Origin: Hyaloperonospora brassicae
Taxonomy: Eukaryota > Oomycota > Peronosporomycetes > Peronosporales > Peronosporaceae
Length of the DNA stretch: 64,000 bases
NCBI GenBank assembly: GCA_947650285.1
Contig: CANTFL010001401.1
Location: 62,001 to 126,000 of the forward strand
Reading direction: 5' to 3'
Shown here: positions 21,041 to 35,130 of the stretch, piece by piece
Position numbering within the stretch: the first letter of the stretch is position 1
How the letters are laid out: every line of letters begins with the position of its first letter
The notes under the pieces: model-generated
What the model was told of the DNA's origin: nothing
Database searches by the model: none
Seen by the model: the letters and a program-made list of their open reading frames with translations, nothing else
Translations under genes and position numbers: made by a program

Positions 21041-23097
21041 TCACTCATCGTGGGGCTTGGTCAAAGCGTCGTTCTTCAGACTGGAAGCACCGTCGGCAAT
21101 GTCTCCCGGTCGCTGGTCATCGACAGGGTATATCCAACGCTGGTACAGGTACACTACGAAGACAATGTCGTCGCGAAAGCACGAGATACGATGCAGCGTC
21201 GGCATTTTGATCACAAAGGCAAACAAGTCGTCAATGAAGGTGTTGAGAGCACGGTACACGAGCAATCGCCACTGCAAGTGAGCCACAGATTTGAGCCGGT
21301 AGTTGATGACAAGCTGCGGAAGCATGAACACAAAACCCAGCGCATACACCGTCGTAGTCACGGACTCGAGCAACCAAGCATACCACCCAGCATGTGGGAT
21401 GTACAGCAACGAGTAGACGGTATATCCCGCAGCTAGAGGCGCGAGTACGAACAGCATGTGAGACGTAGCCAGCGAGTCGGCGTGCTGCGTCTCCTTCAGC
21501 AGTTGAAGACTGTGTTTCGTTCGCATCATATGATCCTTCTCCTCGACAGCACCGGATTCGGAAGAAAACTCGTGCTCAAGCTGCTGCCGCTGCGCCCTTT
21601 TCACCTTTGTTACTTTCCAAACGAGTAGTACAGCGCTGATTAGCTGAGGACCCGTAACGAGCAACGTCGAGTCGTTGTCGACGAGATACAATAGCACCAC
21701 AACTTGCGACGCCAATTCCGCTGCCATGGCGCGAAGGGACACGCCGACGACGTCGTCTCCTTTCGCTCGCCAGTAGCTCACATCATGACGGAAGGCAAGC
21801 CAGTCAAACAGCAAGTGCAGCAACGACACAGCCAATGTAGCTGCCAGAAGCAGTGGGTGGGTGTCGGTCACCATCGAGCGAAGCGCATCTAAATCGCTCG
21901 ATGGCACACCCATTTCTTCCTGGGATGTAAAAACACTGGCAAATGTGAGCTGCATTTGCCAACGCGCGAACGAGAGCGGAGACCAACGGAGTTGCAATGG
22001 AAGCACGGCATCGCCTCCACTGCCGTCATCGAGCGACACGTTCAATGGCACGAGTTTGTCCTGCGTCTGCGACAGATCGTCCACGTACAGCGCTGGCAAA
22101 TAGCGCCAGCGCTGGTCCATCGGATGCTGTACGAAGCGCAAGTTCTGGTACACGAGCAGCGGTAGTTCCTCGACAGGATATCGCTGAAAATCGGTCACCA
22201 GGCGCAAACTCACGACTGATTTCCAGTAAGCGATCGTCGTGGCTTTGTCTTCTGTCGTCGCCTGCGAAACGTTCGGAGCCGACGGAACAGAGGCCAGTAA
22301 CAGCTTCGCGTTCTTTGCATTTGGACTGGGAGCATATTGAACGAGACTGGAGACGTGGTGGAAGGTCCGGTACTGGTCGTAGTGCCCTGCGACCTCCGGG
22401 TCCGGCGAGAACCCCGCGTGCGTCACGTGGACGTGCAGGAAGACAGAGGCGTTGCCTTTCAGCGCCGTCCACACGTCGTGTGCGAGCACAGGGTCGTTGG
22501 CAAAGTGCGTGAGCGTCGAGCGCGAGAGATTGAGATCGAGATGTCGGGCGTTCGAGCTCGACCAGTCGAACGTGAGCGACTCGAGTGCTCCTACGCGCAC
22601 AGTGTTGGCAGCAAAGTCGTTGGCGGTGTCCCACTGCGGACGACAGGACAAGTACAGTGCCACGTCCAGCGGCTGGCCTTGGCCCCACAGCGGATCTAAC
22701 GTGTTGGGGCTGTCTGCGAACGTCGGGTACATGATCCGGTATACCTACAGCAGCACGTTATCAGAGACATGCTGGTTTGTATACACACACATCATCTTCA
22801 TCATCCTCCTCATCATCATCATCATGTATACACTGTCTACACAGATGCTGTGCTCTTGTTTGTACACGCACCTGTCGGCTCACATACGCCATGTACGCGG
22901 CCTATAGCCAGAGCAAAGATGCACCACGACGCACACATGCAAATGGGTCAGACGAGCAGGAACGATATCTTTCCAGGCAGCTCTTGCGCCACAGCGTGTC
23001 GAGGCGCTCGTTATTGACTCTGTGAGCCACTTACAAAGAGAGCGCAGGAAACGGTCGTGAACGTGGTCCACGCAACGAGCAACTGGAGCGCTTTCAT
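21041..23097 (-). CDS. CLPTM1-family multi-pass membrane protein, three exons
   Basis: Exon 1 is 23097-23035, exon 2 is 22901-22872 (30 bp), exon 3 is 22744-21041, giving 598 residues. Introns are 133 bp (GTAAGT...CTATAG) and 127 bp (GTGCGT...CTGTAG), all in phase 0. The start ATG has context GCCGCCATG. The small exons supply an N-terminal signal-anchor-like helix that leads smoothly into MYPTFADSPNTLDPLW, the family N-terminus. A lumenal beta-rich region (residues about 50-310) follows, then several membrane helices, including those at LLAATLAVSLLHLLFDWLAF, LISAVLLVW, MLFVLAPLAAGY and VYALGFVFMLPQLVINYRL. The last motif, with FNTFIDDLFAF-like sequence (ALNTFIDDLFAF), is typical of CLPTM1. 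Human relatives are ER membrane proteins (CLPTM1 in GABA-A receptor trafficking, CLPTM1L a lipid scramblase); the role here is inferred only as ER/Golgi membrane function. Coding is intact. Confidence 0.92.
22790..22834. repeat. CAT/CCT microsatellite in CLPTM1-family intron 2
   Basis: Imperfect trinucleotide run (CATCATCTTCATCATCCTCC type) within the 127-bp second intron. Frames through it are low-complexity shadows. Confidence 0.8.
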
Positions 23098-23539
23098 GGC
23101 GGCGCGTGGGCGGGGAATTGCGCACTGCTTCATACGGTGGCGATCGGAAACGTGGCGCCGAGGGCGGCGGAAACGTGCGAAAGAAGGGCCATTCCGCATT
23201 CGAGTCATGGTTTCGGCCAATCAGCGGGATTCAATGCTGCGTGTGAGTCAACAAAGAAAGCGCATCCGAAGACGACCTCAATGACTGTTCCGCACTATGT
23301 CGCCTGGCCGCAAACTGTTGCAGGCGACACGCGGCGACGCATAGAGCGCCGCGCAGTGTGATACAACGCTTGACATATCAAGGGAAAGGTTGCCATTTCT
23401 GTAATATGAGCGACCTTTCTCCAGCGTGTGTGGACTTACGTGCTCACAGACGTTGAATCGTTTCGGAAAAAGGCAACGCCAAAAAAGTACAACAAATTAA
23501 GACGTTACTTGTCCACCAAAACGGGTCAGTCGTGGTAAT
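23098..23539. other. Upstream region of the CLPTM1-family gene
   Basis: It holds the presumed promoter, with a CCAAT box near 23217 (plus strand, GGCCAATCAGCG). I see no gene. Confidence 0.4.
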
Positions 23540-24080
23540 GGGAGCAGCGCAAAGCAAAGGAAAAGGCGGAAGTAGAATTTCCGTCGCGTGTTAATGTCGT
23601 GGCCGAGAAGCGCGCATTGAAGAAGCGCAAGACAGCAGCTAAGAAGAGCCAACCGCCGGTGGACAAGCGAGGAAGGATATGGCAGTTTGTAGCTGGACGA
23701 CGGCCTTGAACAGGACAAGAAAGCGCGCGCAACGCGTCAGGGACAAAGTGGTGTTTAGAGTTATCCTGAGAAGGTGAAGCGCAGCGCCCAGCGGCTAGAG
23801 GAGCTGAAAAGGACGAAAGATGGAGCGGAGAAGGTCAAGGCCGAGGGCTGGAAGGCTGCTGTGCAACAGGTTGCAGGAAAGTGGTGGGGGACGATCTGAA
23901 ACTGCTCCAAGCTAAGCCGAAGACGAAAGCGTAGTCTAAGGCCGAGAGCTCGGAAAGAGTGAATGAATGCGTGGCGAAGCGTAATATGCCAACGAAGGAA
24001 CGATCGATATCGAAACTGCCGAATGTGTTATGCCGGAACAAGAAAGAGGCGGTCGAGCAGGCAAAGAAAAGTGGCTGAAT
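23540..24080 (+). pseudogene. Decayed lysine/glutamate-rich coding remnant
   Basis: At least two plus-strand stretches read as charged protein without stops: about 23553-23709 (EKAEVEFPSRVNVVAEKRAL, then KKRKTAAKKSQ) and about 23773-23900 (KVKRSAQRLEELKRTKDGAE...). They lie in different frames with stops between them. The composition suggests a lysine-rich, helical or nucleolar-type protein that has decayed. I cannot name the family. Confidence 0.35.
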
Positions 24081-27000
24081 GGGGGTGGAACTGCCGGTAC
24101 GTGTCGTGACGAATCGATAGATTGGATAGAAACGGGTTGTGGGTTCTTGGAAAAGTCGCTTATGTCGCTTGTATCGTAGGTCTAGTGCGCTAATTATAGA
24201 TTGTATCTACCGAGACGTTCTTGAATGCCATGAAAAAGCACGTTTTGTTTGCGAATAGGAAGTTAGCAGCAATCAGTATACAGTTGAGATGAAGGTCAGT
24301 CTCTTAGCGAGACATCGTTTGGATAGCTAAGATGATCAGAGGGGCGTTACGATTGGTTTTAATACCCTCAAAGTGGAGATGTCCAAAACAATTATTAAAG
24401 AGCTAGCGAAGTCACGTCATCAACAGCAAGGCACTAGTGCATGCCGCATCTGCCAACGCTTTGACTGATCTGGACTCACGGGTTCGGACTGCCGTCTTCT
24501 TTGCTAAGAAACGGGTATGCACTAATCTCGCAGTACTCGACGTTTCTGAAAGCCCAAACAAGTTATAGAGTGATAAAGCGGTAGCTATTTTATAGTAGCA
24601 AAACAACCCACACTGTAGCCACTTCAGACATGATGCAGGAAGCTCGGAGTGTCACAGGATCCACCAAGCCGCGTGGTCTCTTCAATGAGCTTCTTGGTAT
24701 CTAGCTGCCTACGCAGATGACAAATTTATGCATTGGAAGAGGTAGTCCACGTCAAAACGCTTCAAAAAGATGCCTTTTGACAGAACGGTAGCGATATGGA
24801 CACAGCCTTCGTCCTGTGATAAAGCTATAGATACTGTTGCCATTATTTTCGTCGCCGATGGCATAATGCATCGAAGCTCAGCAACTAGAAGACGTACGGT
24901 ATCGTACCACATATATTGTATCGGGCGACGGAATTAGGAGACTTGTGACTGAGATTGTAGCATTTGTAAAGCTATTCGATCAAGACTCTATCCGTGAGTC
25001 TACATACTACACGTTTGTAACCATGCCATAAGTAGCTTGAATGAAAATATACCGTGAGTTACGAAAAATGCTATAGCTCCAAAAATATTGCTGGACTAGC
25101 CGATCCAGATCATGCAAATTATCGGCACGAGACAATATGCGCCTTGCAGAAGAAGATGCTAATGTGTCCATTGCATCACTCACGCACACGAGTTCACGCG
25201 ATCAGCATTTCTTTTACCAGACAACGACAAGTTAAGGAATTTCAGAAAGACATGGACTAGCTGTGGTACTCGCATTTAGATAGGTGTCTTCCATACAAGG
25301 AAAAACATCGAGTTGTCGTAATCGTATTCGGGTGCATGAGATTGGCGGCTGGTGCAAATTTGCTCACTCTTGGTGTAACATATACTGGGTGGCATGGTCG
25401 TCGTGTGACGAGCGTTCATCTCATTTCTGCTGATTTATAACAAAGCTGATTGAGAGATAAAGAGATGATTGCCGGTCATGTTTTCGAACACTATCAACAA
25501 CAGCAGCAGTGAATCGTAGCTGATGAAGTGACATGAGAGAGGAGGGTACATTTGAGATGTTATATCACTCAGCTGCTGAGCTAAAGAGGGCAATCATCGA
25601 CTTCTTGCCTTGACGTTTATCAAGTACTGCGTAAAAAGAGAAAGGCATACATGCCGATGTTGCTTTGTTAGTGCCCCTTTAAATGTAATTGGGTATTGTT
25701 GAGGTTGATAATAAGTGCACCCTAGACCACAGCATTTGCACTGTGTCGAAAGTTTCTGCATAAATGATCACTTAAATTATGGCGCACTTAGCAATTCTTT
25801 TGAAAAGCGCACATATAGGAATAGACATATATACGCTCCGCGACAAATCCTTGCATAACAAAACGTCTACTATTTCATTGCGGCTGGACAAGTCGCTGTT
25901 TGGTAGGCTACTCTAACAGTTGGGAATGATGCTGCTAATTTTTTGCTGCCGAGGTGCAAGTCCTTTGCTACCTCGACTACGTGAAACAATTGGTGATGGG
26001 CGTTGTTCTTTCTTCAAGATTACCACATGCGTGCTAATGCGTGCATTACGGGCAGATGGATAGCAAGTCCGACCGCAAAAACTATACGAGCCGACGTACT
26101 TTTGCGCGCGCAGCACACACATCGATATAAGAGAGCTTCTGAGACAATTGATTAATAGTACAATCATGGTGCGTGATAGCGTAGACATCGGAGCGGGGCG
26201 AGCTCATTACACACGAGTGACAATAATAATTGTCGATGCGAAGGCTATCCTACAAAAATAAAATTATATGTTAAGGATAAAGGTGATGTTCAGTCACGTC
26301 TGCTAATCAACGTAGCGTCTAACCAGTGATAAATACGTACAATGAGTGTCTAGCAAATTTACGCTGTTCATGTTCGTATATAGATAACGCAATTATAGAA
26401 TGAACATATTATTTGATAGGCTTGACAGATTTATATACTTTCTATAATTACCTTGTTCAAACGTTTTGATAGTATATATAACTTCTCTACACGTACCGGT
26501 ACGTGATATCTCGGTCACTCGCTTCTACTGTGTGCAATACAAGTGTGAGGCATTATTACTTGGTACCGCCTCGTGGTTCTTCTGACGATCTCGGACACTT
26601 TCACCATGGAAAATGGTCGATATAGAAATAATCCTAGCTACGTGCGAACCCTTTATTTATAAAAGCGATTTCAAGTTCACTTCTGTCTGGCGAACAGGTC
26701 CATCATCGGTGGCCCTGCCGTCAATACCGAGTTGTCTTCTTTGTTGGGGATGTGGTCACACCTTGTTAATGTATGAATGTGAAAATACACTTAGCGCAGC
26801 CAAGAGGATATTCAGATGTTTTAAGCAATCTGCCCGAAAGTTTAAGCTATCATACACTTGCTTCATTAACAGTCTACAATTTTAGACAAAAGCTCCGCTA
26901 CTTGCTGCTGCTTGAGGCCTATTACGTGCATTTATTTCTTATTTAAAATTAATTGATTTAATTGCTATTCGAGCCTGACACCGATGTAAAATTGAGTACA

Positions 27001-27540
27001 ATTAGAGGAGGTGAGCTTGATCATGTCTGCCTTTTGTAGGCGTGGTATATTAAAAAAATCTCAGGGCCCAATCTTCACTACTAATTTCTGCGAAAATTCA
27101 CTATAAAGTCAAGGCGAGGCTGAGACGTAAGTAAAGTTACGATTCGTGCCGAAGTAGGGCCTCGGGTCCATTTCTCCAACCTGAGCAGGCTTATCGTGAT
27201 ACACAAGATTTTGCTCGGCACAAACGATATGTCTTGAGCTGTATCGTGTGTAAGCATATTAATGAAGAGACACAAGCTAATGTATAAACCGTTAACGGAA
27301 TTTCGATTTGAACTGTCGAGACTCGCCCAGCCCACCTGAAGTGCACACACTTGGCCAAGCAATTGTATTTAAGCAACCACAAGATTATCCGTTTGGTTGG
27401 GTCGTGGTATCCCATAGACTACATGCATCACTCAAGTCCGAAAGGATTATGATTGGAAGAATACTAGCTGGGACGGGTGGCTCACTATCGGGTAAAACAA
27501 GGGAGATGTATGTAGTGACGCTGATATGGTTACGTCGTTT
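24081..27540. other. AT-rich desert, no supportable gene
   Basis: Only short frames. One frame at about 24428-24568 (LTDLDSRVRTAVFFAKKRV) stays open for about 48 codons but matches nothing I know. No RNA gene or intact repeat boundary is seen. Confidence 0.45.
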
Positions 27541-27544
27541 AAAA

Positions 27545-28350
27545 GCGATCTAGATTAGATCTTGCGGTATCAATTCGATACCACGTTCCTGATTCGATCT
27601 CGCAATCTCGATCCGATCTTACCATCCGATTCGGTCCCACAGTCCCGATTAAATCTTGCGAGAAGGATTCATTTGCATACGATTTTGGTGTGTGTTACGT
27701 TAAAGTGATTGAGAGGGCACACTTGGTGTAAACCACATAGGCTAAAAGGAGCGATTTTCTGAAGAGGGTACGCGTGGCTTCGAAAGTCGTAATACTGATA
27801 GGCCTAGGGAGGAAATTTTTAGGTTTACTTGGTCAACCTTAAACAAAGTTCAATTTGCTTTTGAGTAAACGGGTACACTTATCTTCTATGTTAGATTATT
27901 GGTCACCCGACGCCAAGCGAAGTTACATAATTTAATCAAGTGATATCCTTGGATTGATTGGCCAGGGAATAAGTTCTCTTAACAACAACTCGAGCTAAAA
28001 AAGGGCGAAGCAAACAAGTAAAGGCGAAGGTACAAGATTACGAGACGGATAAGGTGGTCGGAAGGATCTTGAATCAAGTATCTACTTTGCGCAAGGTGAT
28101 CTCGTAGAGATCAATGTGATTCATATCGAGCACCTTACAAGCATACCTGCTATCGTGTGATGGTTTCCACGCGACAGCCCCGATCTTAAACACGGTCAAG
28201 TAAGGCAACAACTCGAGGCCACCTGGAAGAGCATAACCCGCCTTACCAATGGGTACACAAGTCGAGCAGAAATCAAAGCACGGAATCGGAGTACCTTATC
28301 CATAATTCGGTCTTCCGGGAAACAGTGGAGAGTTGGGTTCGACTCCTCAA
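27545..28350. repeat. Unnamed repeat family, copy A
   Basis: The body (about 27790-28330) aligns with 34600-35115. Shared blocks include TTTAATCAAGTGA, TCCTTGGATTG, TTGGCCAGGGA, AAACACGGTCAAGT and GGGTACACAAG in the same order and spacing. It is preceded by a GATC/GATT-rich imperfect tandem stretch (27549-27660). On the minus strand copy A stays open through GKAGYALPGGLELLPYLTVF and VLDMNHIDLYEITLRKVDT. The repeat therefore probably derives from protein-coding transposon sequence. Class unknown. Confidence 0.6.
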
Positions 28351-31300
28351 AAGAGGTATCGCCTCTCCACCACGCAATTTTAAGTCGAAAGCGGGGACTT
28401 GAGCTTGAGTCAAGACCAAGTACGGCGTCTCTTGTACACTAATTTCACAGGATTGCGCAGAGTCATAACCCACAAACATAATTCATGTTAATATCCAGAA
28501 AATTTGATCGCATGGTCACAAGCAATTTTAAATCGCACATTCTGTCAAACTTTAGTACACTATGCACATGAGTTTAGTGTCCCACACCAATTGTCTAATA
28601 AAAGTGAGCCGATTGATTAGACATCCGCTTACAATACCTAAGAACGTGGATCCGACGCAATATTAACTTCGCACAGCATAGTGAAGTTTAAGGTATAATC
28701 TGATCAGATGGGCGAGTAGCACTATTATTCGCAATGTCAAGAGGATAATAAGGCTCCATGATATCCCCCCTTATACGAAGTAAATTAATTACTGCCAATA
28801 GTAGCGATGGAGTAGTTTTGATTGCAAGATCGAAATTAACGATAGACACATAACCCATATCTATTTCGTCTCAAATGCGTTTATCAACTTTTTACAACGC
28901 CAAATGTCAACGAATCGTAAATGTAGTTTTAATAGCTCGAGAACTTGGAACCTTGGTAGATGGTACAAAAACCCATTACGCAACAAGGTCATCCGTTGTG
29001 GATTCTGAATGTGTAATTACAAATTCTCACATGCCAGAATACAAGCTGTACAATCATAATGATTTACTTATCTTACTAAATTTACAGAAGGATTCATTCA
29101 TTGCCAACTTTGGCCAACTATAACATACAATGATGAATCATAAATCTTCTAGCAGAATAGATTTGTAAATTTGTATGCGATTTATCATCAGATGGCCATA
29201 CGATGTAATCACTTTAAGCGTTTGCACGAGCCTTAATGTTTTATGCGTGCGTGCGATAGCCTCAATTGTGGCTTAATCGTTGAGACGGCTGTGCCATAAC
29301 ACATTATAGTTTAGTTATACACCGTAAAATGAGACGACGGGAGCCGTATAATTGGAAACAAAGAGTCCAATTTGAACTACGAAAAATAGTCGTGTGTACG
29401 GGACATGGATGATGATGGCCTAGCAATTAACATTAAATGACGACAACAGGTTGCCAAGAATTGTCAACATGGTAATTCCAGAAACTTGTGAAGATTCGAT
29501 TGTAGAGGATATCTATATGGTTTTGATCTACATCTTGAGGTTGGTAATGGAGTAAATTACGATCAATAAGAGAAACAAGTTCGTTAATATACACCTAGAC
29601 GTTCAACAAATACCACAAATAACCGATTTTAAGTAGGCGTTGAATACCTGACATTTTTGTAATTTATATAATTTCGCAAAAACCACCTATAAATTACGCT
29701 TATACATATCGAACTTGTAAAGTGGAATGTGGATTTGTAGCATATTGTCGTACGCGTCGCGCAGTACCAGTACGTTACCGATATCTGAGTAAAAATAATT
29801 TTATTTTGAAACGAACGGATAACGGCAGCTCATCGACTGATAAAGTGACTTAAAGTGACGACCCGAATCAAGAATACACGCTCTTAGTTTTGTAGAAATT
29901 AAAAGGAAAATGGTAAAAGAAGATTTTATCAAAATCTAATTATGTATTAACTGCAATCGTGCCGTGTGCACTGACTAGAGTAAACGCATTTATCAAACAT
30001 TAAATTTATCATTAAAAAACTTTGTAATAAAGCCGCATACAATGTCTCATGGAAAAGACATTATGATCAAAAAGAATATTCCGACAGCATGGTAGCTGGC
30101 AATGTGAGGATATCATCCTCTCCTCAATCCTTTATGGCATTTGTGTGTGTGTGCAGCTGCATCGGCTCGATAGATATAGCACGTCTTTAACATGATAAAT
30201 ACTAAAACGGTACCGGCTAGATAGCTAAAAACGATTACGTCCAAAATAAAATTTCTCATTATTCAATTCTTATACGTTATCGAAAAGTCTCGTACAACGC
30301 AAGTAGCTTTTTTGATTAAATTATCGAAGAATATGCTTTGATGTGCGAGGTTAAAGCTAATTTTTCACTACAATCAGCAGATATATGTCAAGTCTGCTAT
30401 GACCATTGCGATATAACTAATTAAATTACTTTGGGGATTACACGACAGGATGTAGAAAATAGTCGGTCAAAATGGCTCATGATAATTACATCCGGACGTG
30501 TATACAATTTCTTTTAATATTTTAATGATTTGCAAGCCTCAAGAAGTGTATTTTTGGGGTTAGTGATATACGAATCCCGATGAAATTGGTTGCCCAACGG
30601 GACTTTATGATATATACAGTAAGTAGATTACTCAATTTCATTTACTGGTCAAGGAAAAAATATATGAAAGCTCTTAGAACGAAGACGTACATTCACAATA
30701 ACTAGTTTTTGTCCTAGATGATGCCAGGGGACGGATGGATTCTTTCTTATTCCAACTCACTTGAACATTTGCTTACAGATAAAGCCGAAATAGTCGTGCA
30801 TCTCTTTTGCAAACATAAGCAAAAATGGGTCGGTGCAGGGCTGCTATATTACAGCGCATCTTTGTTATTATCGATTGATCTTGAATCTATCACCAGTGGT
30901 AATGAATAACAAATCTAGCGTCAAATTTCGTGTGTAACACCAGCGGTTTCGTATTCAACGGGTCGAAAGTGTGGTGTGACTCCGCATGCGTGGATCGCGA
31001 CGTACTTAATACGATTGAAAAAATCAGCCATTATCGAAGTCGTTATCAATTGCATATCCAGACAACCATAGCTTTATACTATTGACAGGTAGATTGTACA
31101 GTTTTCGATTGACGTAAAATAAGAATGTCACAACAGTCGCACATCGATGCCGTCAAAGCTACTCGTACCTATAACATTATCCATATCAATTTTGTGCGCG
31201 CGTCATGCATAGTTATCACGATATTTGGCAGTCATTTCTCGTGGTCGAAATGAACAAATGCACGAAATCCATGAAACTTTTACAGGTTATCCCTACACAT

Positions 31301-34300
31301 ATTCGTGTATATATACATGCATTAAGAACATGCGTCAGATATGTATTTGATACCTCTTATTTGTGTGATATTTCATCCTCTACCAATTTCGACCCAATTC
31401 GGTCAGGTGTTTTATACGACCTACTATCTGCTTTGTGAAATTTCGCCATTAAAAACCATATTATTGTCTTTGTTTCAGTTTCAGCAAAATGATGCATCAT
31501 TTTTATGGTACATAACTTGGTCTCAGCAAAAAGCTGTTTTTGTGCCACAATTTAACTCAATCATGTGAATGAATGGGTTACCCTATGAATCGTTGCTCGA
31601 TCGGGACTTGATATTTACGGTGATAATTTAGCGTTCTGTGTGTTGTGTTCTCTTGGAACGCTAAAGGCAATATCTGCTTCATAAATCTATATAGACGGTA
31701 CAACTGAACATGCTCACACATTCTAGAAGATATGCGCTAAGTGCATATCCCTTTAATAACGCTTTGGTCGAGTTTTTCTCAATAGCGGGTTATTAATTCA
31801 TTCATTCTGTGCGTGCTTCGACATAACGTACACCAATTTATGCGTAGGTCTCCTTCATTCGCGTATATCTAACCTTATTAAATAGTAATCTTATAAATAC
31901 GGAAGAGCTTATACTATCTTTTCTATCAAGAAAAGATCTGGCTCTCACACATTGTACATTAGCGTAACATGTAATACAAAGAATTCGGTGATAATCACGT
32001 CAGCTTGGTAAGCAAAGACATTATATGAGGGACAAAATTCTTGCTTAAGACGCCGGCCAAAAGGCCAGCACTGTCCACGATGATAGAAGCGCAAAAACTC
32101 AAGTTCTCACTCTACTAAAGTGGCATATTGCGGTGTACCAATTGTTCATATATCTAAGAATCACAGACATATTAATGCTGCATCAGAAGGTAGAAGTCTA
32201 CATTGTGCGAGAAATTTTCCCACGAGAGGTAGACGAGCAGATTAGGAACGCAGACAAGATGTAATGGCAATCGCATCTCCGGATTCTGCGGATGACAGAG
32301 TTCACTTGTCCGGAGCCCGTATGCCCAATAATTGAAATTAAGGAATAAGCTGGAGTAAACAGCTACCCAAGTTTGATAATTTTCCGCTTCTGCGGAGCCT
32401 TTGTGGTGGTGCATATAAAATGAGATTATATGTTCGATGTGAGCTCACCCTGCCTACACGATAGCCGCTAACGTCTTTGATGCCATTAAACGGTTTAATA
32501 TGATAAGGAAGGAGAAAGAGTTACCAAAACAATCTGAGACCTTGAAATAAGTATATACTTTGGTCTTGGATGGACCACATCACCACATTTCCCATGTTAT
32601 TCCTATGACACGTTGACGGCAAAGCTAAAACAGTAAAATTAGTACTATACGCTCATCTGTTCTCGCATCGTGAAAACAAAACCTTACGCCAGTCGCTCTT
32701 GTAGATACCACGATGAGACCGCAAACCTGTGGATGAATGGATATAGAGCTTCCGATCGTGCTCCAAATTATTGCGGGTCGTGTCCGTTGCGCCATTACAG
32801 CGATCAACGTCGGGATCCAGCATAATTTAGACTTTTTATGCTTGTAGTACTGCCAACATTATATCCGTATTTAGAATGGAGCTGGTGTTGGCCCTTTTAC
32901 ATGAACTTTATCTTGAGCCGAGAAAAGAGTAACAGATAAAGAGCTACAGTATTCGACAGCGCGTATTATTGCGAGCCACTAGAATACTCGCTTCTAGCCT
33001 ATAACTAAGATAAACAGTTTCTTCGAACAGAATGACAATAGTTACTATAAGTAACGAAGAATTCCATCGGAGAATGTGGACTTCGCACGCCCGTAAAGGT
33101 TTGTTTGTAATTAATTGGCTCTTCCAATTTTCATAGATGCGCGACTTCTTTTGAGGAACGAAAAAAAGGACACACTTTTTCTTTTGGGCACAATTTTGTT
33201 TTATTTTTGCGTGACGCCCATTTAGAGACCACTTTACTCAGAGTCCAGCCTCTTGATAGAACTAATGTAACTTAATCTTTCACATGTTCGAAGCTCTATC
33301 CCCAGTACCTTTGAGCTGAATCAACGGGAATAAAAGTTTAAAATTTTACGTCTGACGTCTTCATAATTGTGAACAAAGGCGTTTCAAAGCTTAAGTAAGC
33401 TTAAATATCCCTTTTCTGACGCCTCATTGCACCATCAATGAAGTAGCATATGTCGACGATAAGCGTCGCGCAGGAGCGAAAATAACTTGTGATATTTCAA
33501 GGCAGGTTAATCATGGCACGTCGACATATTTAAACGTATGATATTGTTTCCCTAACAACTAATCTAGCGCTCGCTGCGATGGTAATACGGCTGGTTTTGC
33601 ATGGTAAAATATGTAGCGGTATCATTACTCCTGCGTGATGTCATAAGAAGGAACTTACAACACGCTACTCAGGATGAATCAGAGCGTTCTAGTTTCAAAT
33701 AGTTACATCACATAGACTTCCACCATGATCTCAGACGTCGATCATCATTATACTTCGTGCATTTGCATTTGCGAACAACTGCATTATATAGATAAATGAT
33801 AAATGGTTCAATATAGCTTGTCTTTAATCTGACTAAGTTCTGATTTATACACGACGCCACAATATTAAAGGGAAGACACCTCTTCATGCGTACTTTCGAC
33901 TTGGATACCGAACTTAAATAAATAAGTTTCAATTTGTATCCATTATCGTTTCGTGATGCTTACGACGACTTCTGCATCATAGAAAACAAGGTTGGTATGC
34001 GTCTGTAGCAAAAGGTATTTGAATTGGCTAAATTAGTTTATTATATGCTGCCGGTCGTACGACTATGTCCAGCCGCGCTCTGCGTATGACATGTGATTGT
34101 TATTATTGACAAAAAATAGTTGTTTTTATCCAAATGTGGTAGCGTGATCAAGCGATTTCAGGACAGAAGGACTGGTCGCGCTCTAGCTAGTTCCTATCCA
34201 GCGAGCTGATTGGTGATAACGGACGCTTATGTATCATTATGCCAGTTTAACGATCGAAGATATTCGACGATAAGAGGCATTCGTTCTCAGGTTATCTAGC

Positions 34301-34329
34301 GATGAAGGATTAGGATGAGGAGTATTATA
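28351..34329. other. AT-rich desert, no supportable gene
   Basis: About 6 kb of AT-rich sequence with only short frames (largest 82 codons at 28875-29123). No recognised gene, tRNA or complete element. Possible older relics are beyond recognition by eye. Confidence 0.5.
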
Positions 34330-35130
34330 CGTCATATGCGATTGCGGAAGCGATCGCGATCAGGTACGAGCATTATATTGAACGTGATCACGATCAAGTA
34401 CGCGATCCCGATCAGATCAATGCGTATTACATCACGTGATCGCGGTCAGATGAAGAATGCAGTTAGGTGTGCGATCATGATCAGTTTGTTTTGCACCACA
34501 CAACGCGATTCAAACCCGCGATCAGAAAAGAACATGAAGTGGGCCCCGTCGAGCAGGGGGCGTCCGCAGATCAGTTGCATCTGGAAGGCAAAGTGGTACA
34601 CCTAGGTTGACTTGTAAAATATGAAATAGAGTTTAATTTGCCTCTGAGTTCACGTGTCAGCTTCTCCTACGGGTTAAGTTACTAGCCATTCGACGTCAGG
34701 AAAAATCGCATACTTTAATCAAGTGAAATCCTTGGATTGCTTGGCCAGGGATCAGTGACTTTTACGACAAAAACCCCAACTGCGATCGGACGCAACAACA
34801 CCGGAGCGATCGATGTACAATATAGATAGACGGCTTTATTATTCAGAAGGTCAAATGGATCAAGTATCTACTTATTGGACAAGACGATATTGTTGAGATC
34901 AGGATGACTCGCATCGGGCTTCATACAAGTACAAACGTGATCGTGTGAAGACAATCTCACGATCACCCCAAACCCCATTGAAAACACGGTCAAGTTTTCC
35001 ATTGACACAAGTTCACCTAGACGTTTGCAGCCTGCCCTACCGACGGGTACACAAGGTGAGTAAGGAAGCGTAATATACTGGAACAGAACACTCCATCTGA
35101 CATTCGGTCGTCTGGATGCTTGTGGATATT
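34330..35130. repeat. Unnamed repeat family, copy B
   Basis: Counterpart of 27545-28350 in the same orientation. The body at about 34600-35115 carries the same ordered blocks but with more stops on the minus strand. It is preceded by a clear GATC-rich degenerate minisatellite (34340-34510) built of units like GTGATCACGATCAAGTAC. Confidence 0.6.

Noticed and set aside
22026..22907. Long frames on both strands opposite or offset to the CLPTM1-family exon
   Set aside because: They are GC-rich shadows of the real coding exon with Arg/Ser-biased composition and no motif.
28325..28345. GGTTCGACTCC, a tRNA B-box-like sequence
   Set aside because: No A box or cloverleaf can be drawn around it; it lies within the decayed repeat copy A.
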